Shown here: positions 22,606 to 34,603 of the stretch, piece after piece
Position numbering within the stretch: position 1 is the first letter of the stretch
Layout: every line of letters begins with the position of its first letter
DNA from: Siphonodentalium dalli
Taxonomy: Eukaryota > Mollusca > Scaphopoda > Gadilida > Siphonodentaliidae
Direction of reading: 5' to 3'
Assembly: GCA_032622095.1 (NCBI GenBank)
Contig: CP136067.1
Location: 45,737,549-45,801,548, forward strand
Length of the DNA stretch: 64,000 nt
Translations under genes and position numbers: made by a program
Notes under the pieces: generated by a model
Database searches by the model: none
The model's input: the letters and a program-made list of their open reading frames with translations, nothing else
What the model was told of the DNA's origin: nothing

Positions 22606-22640
22606 GGTCCAGCGGCTGCAACGACGCTAAACCCTAAACA
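22598..22640 (+). repeat. SINE-tail-like block
   Basis: CGTGATATGG.C..GCGGCTG.AA.GACG.TAAACCC is shared with 23690-23735. Blocks like this end tRNA-related SINEs in molluscs, from general knowledge. No promoter boxes were identified for either copy. Confidence 0.4.
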
Positions 22641-22672
22641 TGGATAGTTATGTGTCCATCGGTATATATAGA

Positions 22673-22820
22673 GGATCTACAACTTGTTCCCAGTTTATAG
22701 CGGAATTTAAAATACGAGTCCAGTAAATTAGGTCTGGACCGAGCCTTTGGCGAGGTCAATACCTAATTTACTGAATGAGTTTTGTAAATTCCGCTATATA
22801 CTGGGGGCGAGTTGTAGATT
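22673..22820. repeat. Foldback palindrome, arms about 60 bp
   Basis: ATCTACAACTTGTTCCCAG pairs with a matching block ending GAGTTGTAGAT. The centre lies near 22745 with a short G/C-richer loop. It begins with GTATATATAGAGGATCT, a block also found at the start of the foldback near 56418. Confidence 0.75.
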
Positions 22821-22829
22821 TTATATATT

Positions 22830-24399
22830 ACATGATCCAAAACCTCGATAAAACACACTTAAATCAACAAATGCGACGTGAACCTAACATCGGCTGCTAT
22901 AATGCATGCGACGACGTTTTACGTAACTATGCGTTGTTTGCCAGCGTAAAGAAATAGTCCCAGATAAATAAAGACTGTCGTATTAATTGGCGTATATTTA
23001 ATGAAATAACTTTTCAAACTGTTCATTCATTAGAGTTTGTATGAAAAATATTGGAAGCCATAGTATTTTTGAGACGTAGCGTACGTAAACCGGAAGTAAA
23101 AGGTCACCAGCCACTATTTCCTGTTAGTACAGAACGTTTAACATCACATTTTATAGAATCGGTTTATTGACTGGAATACGGGATAGGATCATGTGATGAA
23201 CACTTTTAGCACACAATTCGGCTAACACAGTCATCGATAAGGTGCATATCACATTAGCCCGTCTTTCAGCGATTCAGGTTCGATTCTCGATAGAGGCTGG
23301 TGAGCGATCCACGCAAATATGAATGTAACCTGGTTCACGTATGTATGTACATGGTTTTCAGTTGATTACCTGTCTTGTGGATTCTGTTTGAAGTGGAGTG
23401 ATTATCCGGAAGAAATTCCGCGAGCCTTGTCACTGTTGCTCCTGTCTTTCTTTTCCACTGCTGCAACATTGAGAAGGGTGTTCGTAATTACTGGCTTCCA
23501 CGACTATGCACCAAATGGTCAGTTGTCCAACACGCACAATATCAAATTTGTGATTGTGCAAGTATCTTTCTAGTGTATATATGTATCATTTATGTTTGTA
23601 TGTGTATATTCTTCCTTTATACTGTTAGTATAACCTCTCCATGTAGGAGTCAATACCGCGATATATTTTCTCTACAAATAAACATGACGTCGTGATATGG
23701 ACTCGCGGCTGAAATGACGATAAACCCCAAAAAACAAAACCACATAGTTGGTCCATGAGCAAACAATAAAACCACAGAGCAATTCCAATGCCAAAATTCA
23801 AAGAGAAGTCTCAGATGATAAAAAGGTGGTTGCGTAACTACTATACGTCTCGCGGGATAGCTGGACTGCTGCAATACCATCGGGCCAAATGATCACCCGC
23901 AGAATGTTCCATCAAAGGTGACCCCCGGACGGCGGATCAGCCGGTGTCAGCCATTATAAGGAGAGATAAGGGTGATTGGCGTCTGGGGAAACTGGTCCGG
24001 AAAGTCGGGCCGAACTCCCAATGCGTTTCGTCGTGGTTGCCTCTGTCTCATGTGTTTGTAAAGTATAATCTATGCTAATTTCCCCGCCCACGAAGATGAG
24101 AACAAATGTATCTGTATATGAGTTCCCCCGACAGAGTCATGCGGATGAGAGAGAGAAAGATAAGGATATACAAAGCATGCAGGGATAAAACTAAACTTGG
24201 TCTATATGTTTAGGTGGCTTTGTATTGTATATGATTAGTGGTATGCCCAGTGGAAGGTCGGTGGGTCATGGAAGACTACACAACACTGACACCTACGTGT
24301 AACTGCTTGGGTTCATTTTGGCTTGAGTGGACATTTCCGCGTTATAGGCTATTTTCCCGTCCACGCCATTGACTATGATCTATGTCTTCCTAAAACAGG
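22830..24399. other. Unannotated DNA with one SINE-tail-like block
   Basis: A second SINE-tail-like block lies at 23690-23735. GGTTCGATTCTCG near 23277 matches a tRNA box B, but no box A or cloverleaf could be built. The remainder shows no recognisable features. Confidence 0.35.
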
Positions 24400-24560
24400 T
24401 TTATATAGATTCCTGGGTATAAAATAATAGACATGAATCGACGACCCCTGCCTAGAACGTTTCTGTCAATTAATATTGGTTTCATTTAGAATTTGCAATC
24501 AATCAATTTGGGACAATTTACGGCTCGCGTTCGGATTGGCGCATGCGGTGTAATTCTATC
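24400..24560. repeat. Half copy of the 60.2-kb foldback family
   Basis: GGGTATAAAATAA, ATGAATC.ACGACCCC and AATCAATTTGGGACAATTT occur in the same order as in one arm of the foldback at 60234-60620. Confidence 0.55.
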
Positions 24561-24858
24561 TAAACATAGAAATAATAACGAAAAAATGTTCCACTTGATT
24601 ACTGCAATATATATAGCTGTGCCTAAGCAAATGAAATATTGGTCATGTGTGAAATATCTCAGGAAACGGACAACATATCGGCAGTACACAAATAACATGC
24701 AAGCACAACTGTATGGAGTGTTCAAAGTTTCCTAAACAAATTTTCGCTGACCGCGCACGCGGGCGACGAATAATTTATAAACATTAATTGCAGTCAGCAT
24801 CATTCGTAACAGACACTCATAATAATTCAACATATCCTCCTGCAAAAAGGTTCATATA

Positions 24859-25030
24859 CCTTACTCGTATTTAAATTCGCACAGTACTAGTTTTCCCTCA
24901 GTTTAAAATTCGCGCACCTTGCTGTTTTTGTTATAAATTCAGGAGTCGTACTATTTTTTGCTCAGTTTTAAATTCGCACATAGATGGGTGCGCAAAAAAT
25001 AGTACTGTGCGAATTTAAATACGAGTAAGG
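24859..25030. repeat. Foldback palindrome with repeated inner arms
   Basis: CCTTACTCGTATTTAAATTC at the left end pairs with its complement ending at 25030, and the arm continues through GCACAGTACTA. Inside, AAATTCGC/GCGAATTT motifs and the TAGTACT block recur, so alternative stems are possible. TA flanks both outer ends, a possible 2-bp duplication. Confidence 0.7.
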
Positions 25031-25075
25031 TAGGACCTAAAGGTTCTTATTGGATTATTTGATTCTGAAATAAGC

Positions 25076-27660
25076 TCATATTGAACTGATACATGTACAC
25101 GTTTTTACACGTTTTTCCGCCTGGGTCGCAGTGTAATGTTTATCAGTTGGATATCTTCTACATGTTTTCCGCTGAATAGCCTGGGTCGCAGTGTAATGTT
25201 TATCAGTTGGATATCTTCTACATGTTTTCCACAGTCGTGAGGTGCAGAACTCCGGTTGGATCTTTTGGAATCTACTCAGTGTTCTTTCGGAGTTAATCCG
25301 GGTCATCCAACCTGATTTCTCAACCTCAGACATATTATTTCTAATGATAGACTTCCACTCTAGTTTGTCTGGAAAACACGTTTCATCCATATACACATTA
25401 AGATATTCATTCAGGCCATATGTATCCAGAGTAGAAATTATATCCGTTGTAAACGATGTCATAGAGCATTGACCCTCAAATCCATGTTGGTGGATTCTCA
25501 GGATAAACACTTCTTTGGCAGTCTTAATCCTGTCAAGATTACACATTGATCTTAAGAATGAAAGTTTTCGTTTATCTATGTAATATAATAGTGGCATACT
25601 GTGAACCAACGGGATGTCAAACCATGATATTTAACTGAACATTTTACTCCCGATATAAGATCGTGTAAGAAGTAAAATGTGTGGCCTTGGATGCCACGAT
25701 TGTGAAGTTTATATAACAACCCGTTGACCCACACCATGTCGAAGGCCTTCATGACGTCGAGGAAACAAGCATATAATTTGTGCCCCTATTCCCTTGTATA
25801 ATCAATGCATTCTCGTGTTATGTATGATACCATGTTGGAGCTCAATTTCTTCTGAAAACCATGTTGTAATGGATCAACCGTTAATAATGTTGGTGAGTAT
25901 TGCTCAATTCGTCTCTGAAGTATGCGCTCGGTTAATTTGTACATAATAGTGTTATAGCTTTGTAACTATTAAAGTCGCTTCTCGATTTAGAACCGACTTT
26001 GTAAAGAGTTACGATAACGCCCTTCTTTGCATTTATAGGGACGGAGCTAAAATTGAACATTGATGTTATGCATTTTGCAATTATTTCGTTTAATAATTCC
26101 GTACCATAAATTTTATGTTCGTACGAGATATTGTCCCAACCGGAAGCTTTGTTGGAACAAAGTGATTTGTAACTTAATAACAACTCTTCCGATTTAACTG
26201 GAAATAGCAGTATTTTATCAATAGATGATGGTGACTTCTCAACAATGTTACGTTGCACAAAATCATTAACTATTGTGAAATGCTGCTCTCAAATTCATCC
26301 GATACCAATGGCGTATACAGCCGTTCGAAATAGTCCCCCCATGCATTCACTATTTCTCCAGGATCTCTTAGCAATGTGCCATTGTAATTGAACATATTAT
26401 TACTGGAACCTTTACGTTCAGAACGCCTTCGATTAAACAATCTGAAAAACGAATCTTGATCAGCTTCGGCTTTCTCGCCTATTTCATTGTCAATTTGCTG
26501 CATGTATTTACACGACATTTGTCGGTATATTCTTCTGAATTTTGCTTTAGCTTCTTTGTAATTCGTGTAACTTATATCCCCGAACCTTGCCTGGGACGAC
26601 CATCGACTAACTACAAAGAACGGAGACGTTTCATTTCTTTGTTTAGATCATTCAGATTATCGTCCCAAAAAGGTTTGAGATGCCGTTGGAATTATTTCCG
26701 TGGCAGGCACTTGTTTGAAGCGCAATTTATTGCCTCAACGATGCTATTGTATGTTTTGTTCAGATCATATTCATTTTTAATGTCATCCTTGCACGATGAC
26801 AGAGTTACATCAAGAGAATATTGATACGATTTTAAAATAGACTGGTCAGATTTAACTTAGTTCCAGTTTATTTTAGAGTTATCTGCAATGAAATTAGAGG
26901 AACTTGTTTCATGGGAGGAAGGTATCTGCAATGAGAAAGCAATCGGTCGGTGATTCGATACATTAAGAGAATCGTCGTCGATTACTTCAACATTGGATAC
27001 CAAACTTGTATCTTCACATGGAATTAAAACATGGTCAATAATTGTGCCGGCATCACGATCACAGTTATATGGTACACATGTTGCTCGCATTGGACCTGCA
27101 AACATAGTGTGGTTAACAGAGAAATAATTGCAATTATCAACAAATTTCTGAAACTCTATATTCATAGAATTGGTCTTATCGAGGTTTCCATTCAGATCAC
27201 CCATCACAACCACTCTACATAGTGCTCTGAAGGTATCTACGACATTTTTAACTTTGACTAGGTATTCACTATAAAATTCATCAGTATAATTAATGGATGG
27301 CAGATACACTTGTATAATGTATATGTATTTGGTTCCAATTATCCTGTTATCGTCCGGTTGCAATGGAGTTATGCACATTGAATGTTTCTTGTGCCACACA
27401 AGGAACATCCCCCCTGGTACATGGCCTCGCTGAGACGGTAGACGCTGCGAGGCATCACATACTATATGATAATCATAGTCATCACTGATTGACTCAACAA
27501 ACGAACTATTATGCGCATTCAGCAAATGTTCACTTGCACCAACAACATCTATATGGGCATTGTTCAATAGTTTAGTGAGATATGCTGCAGACGACATAAT
27601 ACCAGTCGCGTTCCATGTTAAAAATGATCGTGATATCAGACTACACTTATTATGCATCAT
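25076..27660 (-). pseudogene. LINE-B2 ORF2: endonuclease plus RT remnant
   Basis: The endonuclease (27660-26857) keeps LTWNATGIMSS, ASEHLL, VYLPSINYT, VMGDLNG (N for the usual F at the third position of GDFN is replaced by L), TIIDHVLIP and SNHRPIAF. The linker and first part of RT follow in pieces (26518-26270, 26258-25932) with SNKASGWDNISYEH and SYKAITLL. Past 25930 the text continues out of frame (QHGFQKKL, CFLDVMKAFDMVWVNGLL) and then jumps at ~25610 to the C-terminal IDKRKLSFLRSMCNL. The RQGG and HADD segments are gone, so no RT activity is possible. Near the 3' end a 60-bp tandem duplication (25120-25230) repeats KTCRRYPTDKHYTATQA in the protein. Confidence 0.8.
25120..25230. repeat. 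60-bp tandem duplication inside LINE-B2
   Basis: The 51-bp block starting CCTGGGTCGCAGTGTAATG occurs twice with a period of exactly 60 bp. It keeps the reading frame. Confidence 0.9.
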
Positions 27661-27878
27661 GGAACAGCGTGATATATAATTTGGTACATGTATTTAGAGA
27701 TCATGTTCAAAGTAAGATATGTGATTTGCATATATACGATCAAGAATAAATATGTTGCGACTCACTGTCACTAGAATTAACAGTAAGAAGATAGTTGAAT
27801 TATGTGACACCATATCTGAAGATATCACTTGGTTTTACAAATACATATATCAAATATATTTATGTGTACATTTATGTG

Positions 27879-28877
27879 TTATACACGTGTCTCTGGTCGG
27901 TAGTGGCGCGTAGCATCAATATTAGCGAGATGCTCAGCTCGAACGACCCATTTTCGGCAATAAATTCGATTTGACCAGAAGGCTCTACTGGTGACTTTAT
28001 CGACTTCTGATTCATCAACATTGATTCGAGCAGAATTTTGTGTCAACATGATAATTTTCGTGAACTTTATGTCCTTTTTATAAAGATAATCTCCAATGTC
28101 ATAAACTGTGACGTCATCAAAGAAGTTACTTATGAATACCCTTTCCGTTTTTACGGGTTCTGGAAGTCTATTCTTCAAAACACGATCTTTTCCAAAGTCA
28201 TGCCTACGTTCATCGTTATGATATTCATATTCATCTTCATTCCTCGTGTGCGTACTTTCAATAACAGATATATTGTTCACATTAAGAGACACGTCACGCT
28301 GATCATAGCGCATATCATTATCTTCACGATCATTTGAACGTCGGTCACTTGAGTGTCGATCGCCTACTCGAGAGTCATCTTTCTCCTCAAAGCGTGACTT
28401 TCTGTTAGAATCCCAGTGAGAATTATTTGACGCACACATTTTTTGTATACCGGCAAGAATTTCTGTCTGTGTGTTAATTGACTTAGTCAACCAAAACGAT
28501 ACATTTTCTATTAAGTCCTGGAGTTTATTTGTAGATTCAGTAGTAAAATGTCTGAGTTTCTGTTGCACAATTACATTATTACGTTTCAGTTCACTATTGA
28601 TGAGTGTGTCGTTATTTGCATTCTGTCCTTGTTTGGAATTTTGTTTCGTAATAATGTCTTTAAGGGTTTATATCTGATTTGCATGGCGTTTTGTTCCTTT
28701 AATGTATTCCTCTGTTCTGTCTAGTAATGTAGACATGTCCGTTTCAACAGTCTTTATGTTTATCTTGATATTCGATATTGAATCAAGTTTGTCACTTTCC
28801 ACTCGTGCTATAGATTGACTGTTAATTTCAGTAACATTTGCTAAGTCATTAAGTCTTTCCTCGAGAAAGAATAGCAA
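27879..28877 (-). pseudogene. LINE-B2 ORF1: coiled coil, charged linker and C-terminal domain
   Basis: A single minus-strand frame with one stop (TAA at 28668-28670). The N-terminal part (LEERLNDLANVTEINSQ, VETDMSTLLDRTEEY) has the heptad-like pattern of a coiled coil. A strongly charged Arg/Asp/Ser stretch follows (near residues 150-200 of the joined frame). The C-terminal part (TERVFISNFFDDVTVYDIG, INVDESEVDKVTSRAFW, YCRKW) resembles the small folded domain that ends ORF1 proteins of many invertebrate LINEs. Such proteins bind the element RNA as multimers. More ORF1-like text in other frames reaches about 29010 (RVRPQQRKYRSVN...EARITKLESLNPEE). Assignment rests on position upstream of ORF2 and domain order. 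Confidence 0.65.
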
Positions 28878-29072
28878 TCTTTTAATTTACTGGTTTAGTT
28901 ATTTCCTCTGGATTAAGGGACTCCAATTTTGTAATTCTTGCCTCTATGTTGACGCTCCTGTATTTTCTCTGCTGTGGTCTGACGCGACCACCATTGCTCA
29001 CTTGCAGTATCGTCGATTCATGATACGCCTGTTCATTTTTTTATGAATTCAATGAAGTTGAATAGGTTAAGT

Positions 29073-29312
29073 TTACTCCCCGGCAAGGAGTCGAAAAAAT
29101 CTTTCATATGTCGATCGTTTCTTGTCTGGTAGTAGGCCGTAGACGAGGGGGTGTACCTGACCGTCGATAAACGCATGTATAGAATATAGTTGTTAAACTG
29201 TCTTCGGGCATTTGTCAAATGTTCTATCGCAGAAGAACATCTGGGCGTTGGACAAGTGCTGCATATTATCATCGGTGCTGATGATAAGTAGTTTGTCAGT
29301 CGTACCGTCGTC
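29073..29312 (-). pseudogene. MULE transposase fragment
   Basis: Read on the minus strand from 29312 the text gives DKLLIISTDDNMQHLSNAQ, then MFFCDRTFDKCP, a stop (TAA), then QLYSIHAFIDGQVHPLVYG and LLPDKKRSTYERFFRLLAG. The order FCD.TFK..P - QLY.IH - PLVY.LLP.K...TYE matches the catalytic core of MULE-type (Mutator superfamily) transposases, including the first catalytic aspartate in FCD. It is only ~80 codons with one stop, so a relic. It lies just upstream of LINE-B2, which may have inserted into it. Confidence 0.7.
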
Positions 29313-29329
29313 TTCTACTTTCTCACCAC

Positions 29330-29333
<4 letters not shown>

Positions 29334-29412
<79 letters not shown>
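29334..29412. repeat. (TC)n microsatellite
   Basis: CT dinucleotides with a short TCTATCTCTATC interruption. It produces an artefactual Leu/Ser frame. Confidence 0.95.
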
Positions 29413-29871
29413 CCTAACTCTTGCTATCCCTAACACTACCTTCTCCCTGTTTCCATCCCTAACTCAAAGTTATATATCTCCATTTCTCCTAAAAACATTA
29501 TTTCAATCCTTTCCCGTCTGATCGATACCCCTCCCTCACTTATTGGGGAAGGGGCATATATATATAGAGTTGTTTTTCAGTACAAGAGTTCATATCGTGA
29601 TATACAGTTATTGCCGGTAAGTTTGGCTACACTTTGCTTAAACAAACACTGTTTGTGGCGATGGGATCACGAGTCACGCATTGTAAAAACAGACTATAAC
29701 CTGCCCCCACTGATGCATTCACACATCCCTGCCGGATAAGTGATGTCATTTTAGCCACCTTTGATTACTTTCATCCTGACACCATCGACTGTTTTGTTAG
29801 CCAAGTTGAAACAAGAAAACTAAGATGCATGCATCAGGTCGCCCGTGAACTATCTACCATATAATTGTTGT
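29413..29871. other. Unannotated DNA
   Basis: Nothing recognised. Confidence 0.35.
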
Positions 29872-30742
29872 AGCTATCGATTATACATTTTGGAACACCT
29901 GTCTGTATGTATGTGTGTATGTATGAATGCATGTGCGTATGTGTTATAGACTCTAACACTGCTCGACCGATCCGACTCGGATTTGGTATTTAACGTGTCA
30001 ACTTGACCTCGCCCATAGGCATGTTTCTGGACCTTGACCGATCCGACTAAAAAATTGTGTGTATAGGACTACTTCGATCGCGGGAGCAATATGGACGGGT
30101 CCAATTTCACGTGAGACCATGTCCTCGAACGTGCTGATATAGGCATATTTCTGGACCAATTGAACAATAGTTTGGCCAGACGCTGTATATACTGGGTACT
30201 GTCCAGATGGAGGCGATCACAAAACAATCCCTAAATAGCCCGAACGAAGTCGAGTACATCAGCTTGTCTAATATATATTTTGGACATTTGTCTGTCTGTT
30301 TGTCTGTTAGCTATGGCCGGGAAAACTGCCGGACAGATTTGACAAAATTTTATACCTAGGGGAAATTATTTCCAGGGAGTATTTTGGACGGGTCAAATCT
30401 TGATCCCGACCTGACTTTGACATTCAAACGGAAGGATTTCAACGAAATTTGATACCTACCGTTACTTTTGTCCCAGGAGTGTTTCGGATGGGTCAAATCA
30501 TGACCCCGACCTGATCATGACATTCAAAATTGTCAATTCAAGGTCAAATCGGGTAAAGCCGGGCGGATTTTTGACGGGTACATTTGTTGGGAACTTTTGT
30601 CCGGGGAGTATTTTGGACGGGTCAAATCGTGACCCCGACATGACCTTCACCTTTAAAATGGTCAATTCAAGGTTAAATCGCGCAATTCTCCGAAAATCAG
30701 AGGGGAACATCCCGGACGAAGTCGGGTCCACCAGCTACTATT
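29872..30742. repeat. Two diverged copies of a ~0.43-kb repeat in tandem
   Basis: Both units start with ATATA-TTTTGGA followed by a run of TGTCTGT/TATG and end with CCCGRACGAAGTCGRGT..AYCAGCT then TATATATTT. The units are 29872-30283 and 30284-30742. The second contains inner repeats of GACGGGTCAAATC.TGA.CCCGAC and GTCAATTCAAGGT.AAATCG. The first unit carries a (TATG)n-like microsatellite at about 29903-29944. Confidence 0.65.
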
Positions 30743-30924
30743 ATATATTTCTAGATTTAGTTACAAACTAAATACCTGTATATTGTACAAAGAAATGTTT
30801 GACAAATATATCTATATCAATATTACCATACGGGTCATTAAAATAGATACGACGAAACAAATTTTGAAGGGTGCATGTATCACGTAAATTTTTATATTTC
30901 AAATGACAGGAATGCGGAAAGTTG

Positions 30925-31520
30925 AAGTACCTACGTAATACTGGCTACCCGCATGAAGAGATATACATGTATATAAAAACCAAAATAGAAGATGACTGCT
31001 GGCGACAATGTTTTCCAAAAAAATTCAAAGCATTCGATAGCTCCCATCTAGTTGTCAGCCCGAAGATCAATATGAAGTTTGGTGACTATCAGATGAGGGA
31101 TATGTCTGTACAGTTGCTAAACAATTCAGTCATGCAAAAGAGTAAGATACCAAATTGCTGCCTGTGGTCATGTTTTTTAACGGAATTCGGGAAAATTAGA
31201 TTACTCTCACCCTGGTTATCCAGAAGATCATTGTGGAATCTGGTGACGATCGGACAAGGGGTGTCGTCTGTAGGATCAACCAAATTATTTAGCCATAAAA
31301 ATAGTAAAATTCAAGATCACCGCTGGCAGTGATGTCTTCACAAGGAAAGTTTGAGAACAAAATATGGCTCACATCTAGCGGTGACCCAAAATTTCCACAT
31401 AAGAAAAAGTTCTCCAATAAAAGCTGGCTGCAGGGTGCGCCAATTGATTCAAATTTTAAATTTTAGCAGGGTATACTGCTGGTGGCCATGTTTTCCCCGC
31501 AAATTTGATAGACTGATGGA
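30925..31520. repeat. Diverged ~160-bp tandem array, about 4 copies
   Basis: CTGCTGG..A.TGTTTTCC followed by AATTC and, further on, AGCTCYCATCT and TATGAAGTTTGGTGA..ATC recurs near 30991, 31155, 31318 and 31471, in decreasing similarity. A further copy lies at 32085-32260. The open frame at 30922-31332 runs across units and is not conserved. Confidence 0.65.
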
Positions 31521-32084
31521 CAAAACCACTGAATCCGTTGAATCAATATACATGTATACATGGATTCATTTATATGCATTGTTATACACAGTACTGGTAT
31601 ATAAAGGTACTGAAAATAACTATATTACTAGTATACACAAAATAAACCATATATCATGGCTTTGGGTTCTAATATCCGAACATGACAGCTGAGAACTTGG
31701 TGTGAATTGAAGAGTGGTGGTGTCTCAAGCATATCTAACCCTCCACGTTAGAAACATGCCATTAAATGGCATAAGTATAATCTAGCTTGAGGACAGAAGT
31801 GATCCATAAAACCCCCCTTAATTCAACCAGGTCCTCGCGCGCGATGTATGGTCGATCACATGATGATCTAGGGGGGGGAATTATAATTGTTGTATAAAAA
31901 CAGCACTACATGTAAATATAAAATAAAATAGTGCTACATCTTATTACAGATTATTGCCACATATAATCAGTGACTATACAGACAGTTTGACAAAATAAAG
32001 TTTCAGTGACACTCTATCCGAAGAGGGGAATAATTTCATCTGTTACAGTCAATGGAGCAATTATGAGTCTGGAAAGGTGAAATT
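31521..32084. other. Unannotated DNA
   Basis: A G run near 31870 and AT-rich text. No feature recognised. Confidence 0.35.
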
Positions 32085-32260
32085 TCTAAGTAATACTAGA
32101 TATCGACTTGACGCGATAACATATAACGTAAATGCAATATGGCCGCTGGCGACCATTTTTTCCTACAAAATTCAAAAAGTATTTGATAGCTCTCATCTGA
32201 TAAATCAATATCAAGATAAATATGAAGTTTGGTGATGATCGGATGAGTGAAGTTGACTGT
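32085..32260. repeat. Outlying copy of the ~160-bp repeat
   Basis: GCCGCTGGCGACCATTTTTTCC, TTGATAGCTCTCATCTGAT and ATATGAAGTTTGGTGATGAT match the array at 30925-31520 in order. Confidence 0.7.
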
Positions 32261-32289
32261 GGTCTGTGCTAAACGGTTTAGTAATGCTT

Positions 32290-32625
32290 AAAAAGATTCT
32301 TACTTTAATATTTTTATGTTCACTTTATAAACTTCACTGAGTCATCTTTGTCATGTATTGAATTTGATATCTTTTGTTAACAGTTTATAAATCATGTATG
32401 TCTCATGTTTGTTATTTTAATTTATGTGTTTATTATCATTAAATAAAGTTGCATTCCTTAAAAAGATTCTTACCTCAATGTTTTTATGTTCACTTTATAA
32501 ACTCCACTGAGTCATCTTTGTCATGTATTGAATTTGATATCTTTTGTTAACAGTTTATAAATTATGTATGTCTCGTGTTCGTTATTATATTGTATGTATT
32601 TATTATCATTAAATAAAGTTTATCA
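32290..32625. repeat. 170-bp tandem duplication ending in AATAAAGTT
   Basis: Two copies with a period of 170 bp, each starting AAAAAGATTCTTAC and ending TTATCATTAAATAAAGTT, about 95% alike by eye. The AATAAAGTT end suggests the 3' end of a non-LTR element or transcript. Confidence 0.8.
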
Positions 32626-32682
32626 TTTAAAATAAATGTATTCACGTCCTGAATTATTATTTCACAAAAAAACTCAAATAAA

Positions 32683-33080
32683 AGAACGAAAAGTTGAATA
32701 AAATCAACAAATTTGTGAATTTAAGAACAATCCAAACGTTAATGTTGTCCATGTCATAACCCGGACATTTGTACTATATTTCAGTATTGTCCATTTATAA
32801 ACAAAGAAGATAATGCGACATCAAGTCCGCTCACACCTATTATTTTGGAGCCAGTCGCATACACTTTATAGTACGTTTCAGAACGAAAAAAATGAATAAA
32901 ATCAACAAATTTGTAAATTTAAAAACAATTCAAACGTTGTTGTATTCCATGTCCCAGCCCGGACATACACCAAATTTCAATAATATTCATTGAGAAACAA
33001 CGGACCAAACGCTATATAACACCCGTATACACCTTTTATTCCGAGCCGGACTCAGCCTCGGATACATTTTATAGTGTGTA
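32683..33080. repeat. ~198-bp imperfect tandem duplication
   Basis: Both copies start AGAACGAAAA.....AATAAAATCAACAAATTTG and continue through CCCGGACAT and ACACCT.TTATT, ending with GCATACA/GGATACA-TTTATAGT. Confidence 0.7.
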
Positions 33081-34603
33081 CCGAATTGGCACATGTCGAC
33101 TTGGGGCGAGTTGGCCCTGGGGCGATTAGGCCGATTCCGGCACCTACTATAATTTACAGTATGTACCCGTTTACGCGTAGTTTACTTTAGAAAGTTCCGC
33201 AATTAATACCGTAAATAGAGCGACTGTATTTGACAGAGAATGCCTCTGTTATTGATTATCAAGTTGCTATACATTAAAAACGACAAATTCACATGCTCGT
33301 TCAAGCGCAGTAGTCGATTTTCCCCATGTTAAAGGACATCCACAAATACTAAATAACGCTAACACACGGCAAATGTTTTACACGACAACTGTTAACATAT
33401 TTGGGCTGAATTCATCTGATGCGGTATTATTCCTCAAAATAAACAACAAAACCATCGTTACTTGGAAATGTAGTTTGGGCTAACATTTACATAAATCCTC
33501 CACATCATTTATCCCGACACACACGTCAGATGAAAAACAGCCATCAGAGAAACGCCCAAATTGGGCGAAATAATTGGCTACCGGGAGATCGTCCTAGTTC
33601 TAATGTTTTGTCGATGCCCCGTCCTAATGTAAGTCGACCCAAATAATCACAAGATCAAACGTTTAAATGTAAATATAGCCAAGCTCGACGAAGACGAATT
33701 CGTCATTAGAATTTAAAACACCTCATTTAGCCGACTTCCGTGACACATTGGAGGAATAAATTGAGGGGTTGTACGGCGTATATTATCGGCGATCGGACGT
33801 ATGTACCGTGATTTCTGACCAGTTATCTTGCTAGAATAACGTTAGAGCTACTAATGACTGGGTGGAAAATGAGAGGAATCCAATGAGGTCGACACGGCCT
33901 ATGCATCGATTTCCAGATTGACAAGATGGTGTTGATTCATTGAATATTATTCAACAAATCACACCTTTGTCATGAAATATGTGTTAATTATGCCCCCCGA
34001 TCACCACGGGGAACGTAGAAAATTGACCCTGACCGTCCGTTTGAACATTTCTGCTTGTGACTGGTGTGTGGATTATCGGGTTGTGCTCTGGTATGGTGAT
34101 CGCCTAATTTTAAGGGAAAGATAATATACCAACGTACTACAAGTTTCGTCCATTCATTATTATCAGAGATATGTCCCTTGTGGACTTGGAAATATGTGAA
34201 TTTCGTGTCCGTACAAACATTTTATTTTGTAACTTGGGTTTGTGGATCATGTACATGTATCATGTTATGGAAAATCAGAGAGCTTTTTTTGGTATGGGAT
34301 AAAGTATGATGTCAAACGTTGACGTTTAAGGTTCAGGTAAAGTACTCGGTTTGAAAATGGCCGACATTTCATTATTTTTGTCATGATTTTTAGTCTCAAA
34401 AACTTGATCAAAAAGATAATCGAAGACATAAAGCCAGGGAATTTGGATGGATTCAAATTATTGGTCTATTCATTGGATTTATTGCGAATTATTATTATAC
34501 CCAAAAACATGTGACATTGGAGTTCATCGATAACTGACGATAATTAAGTGTCATCATTAACTGTTTGGGCTATTCAAGCTGTGTATTATTTATGTGAGTA
34601 TAA
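33081..34603. other. Unannotated AT-rich DNA
   Basis: About 1.5 kb with short frames only. No terminal repeats or tandem structure were found by eye. The 5' boundary of the following transposon may lie here. Confidence 0.35.

Larger units (their letters stand above)
25076..29010 (-). mobile_element. LINE-B2, relative of LINE-B, with ORF1 and a deleted RT core
   Basis: Minus-strand element with a decayed ORF1 (upstream, ~29010-27879), a ~220-bp gap and ORF2 (27660-25076). ORF2 is clearly related to LINE-B ORF2 along its endonuclease, linker, RT N-part and C-terminal part. About 1 kb including the RT catalytic motif is missing between ~25640 and 25600. The 3' tail seen in LINE-B is absent. It is useful mainly as the comparison that shows what LINE-B has lost. 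Confidence 0.8.

Noticed and set aside
23270-23300. tRNA gene suggested by GGTTCGATTCTCG
   Set aside because: No box A, acceptor stem or anticodon arm could be formed around it.
29212-29433. Leu/Ser-rich protein frame
   Set aside because: Produced by the (TC)n microsatellite.
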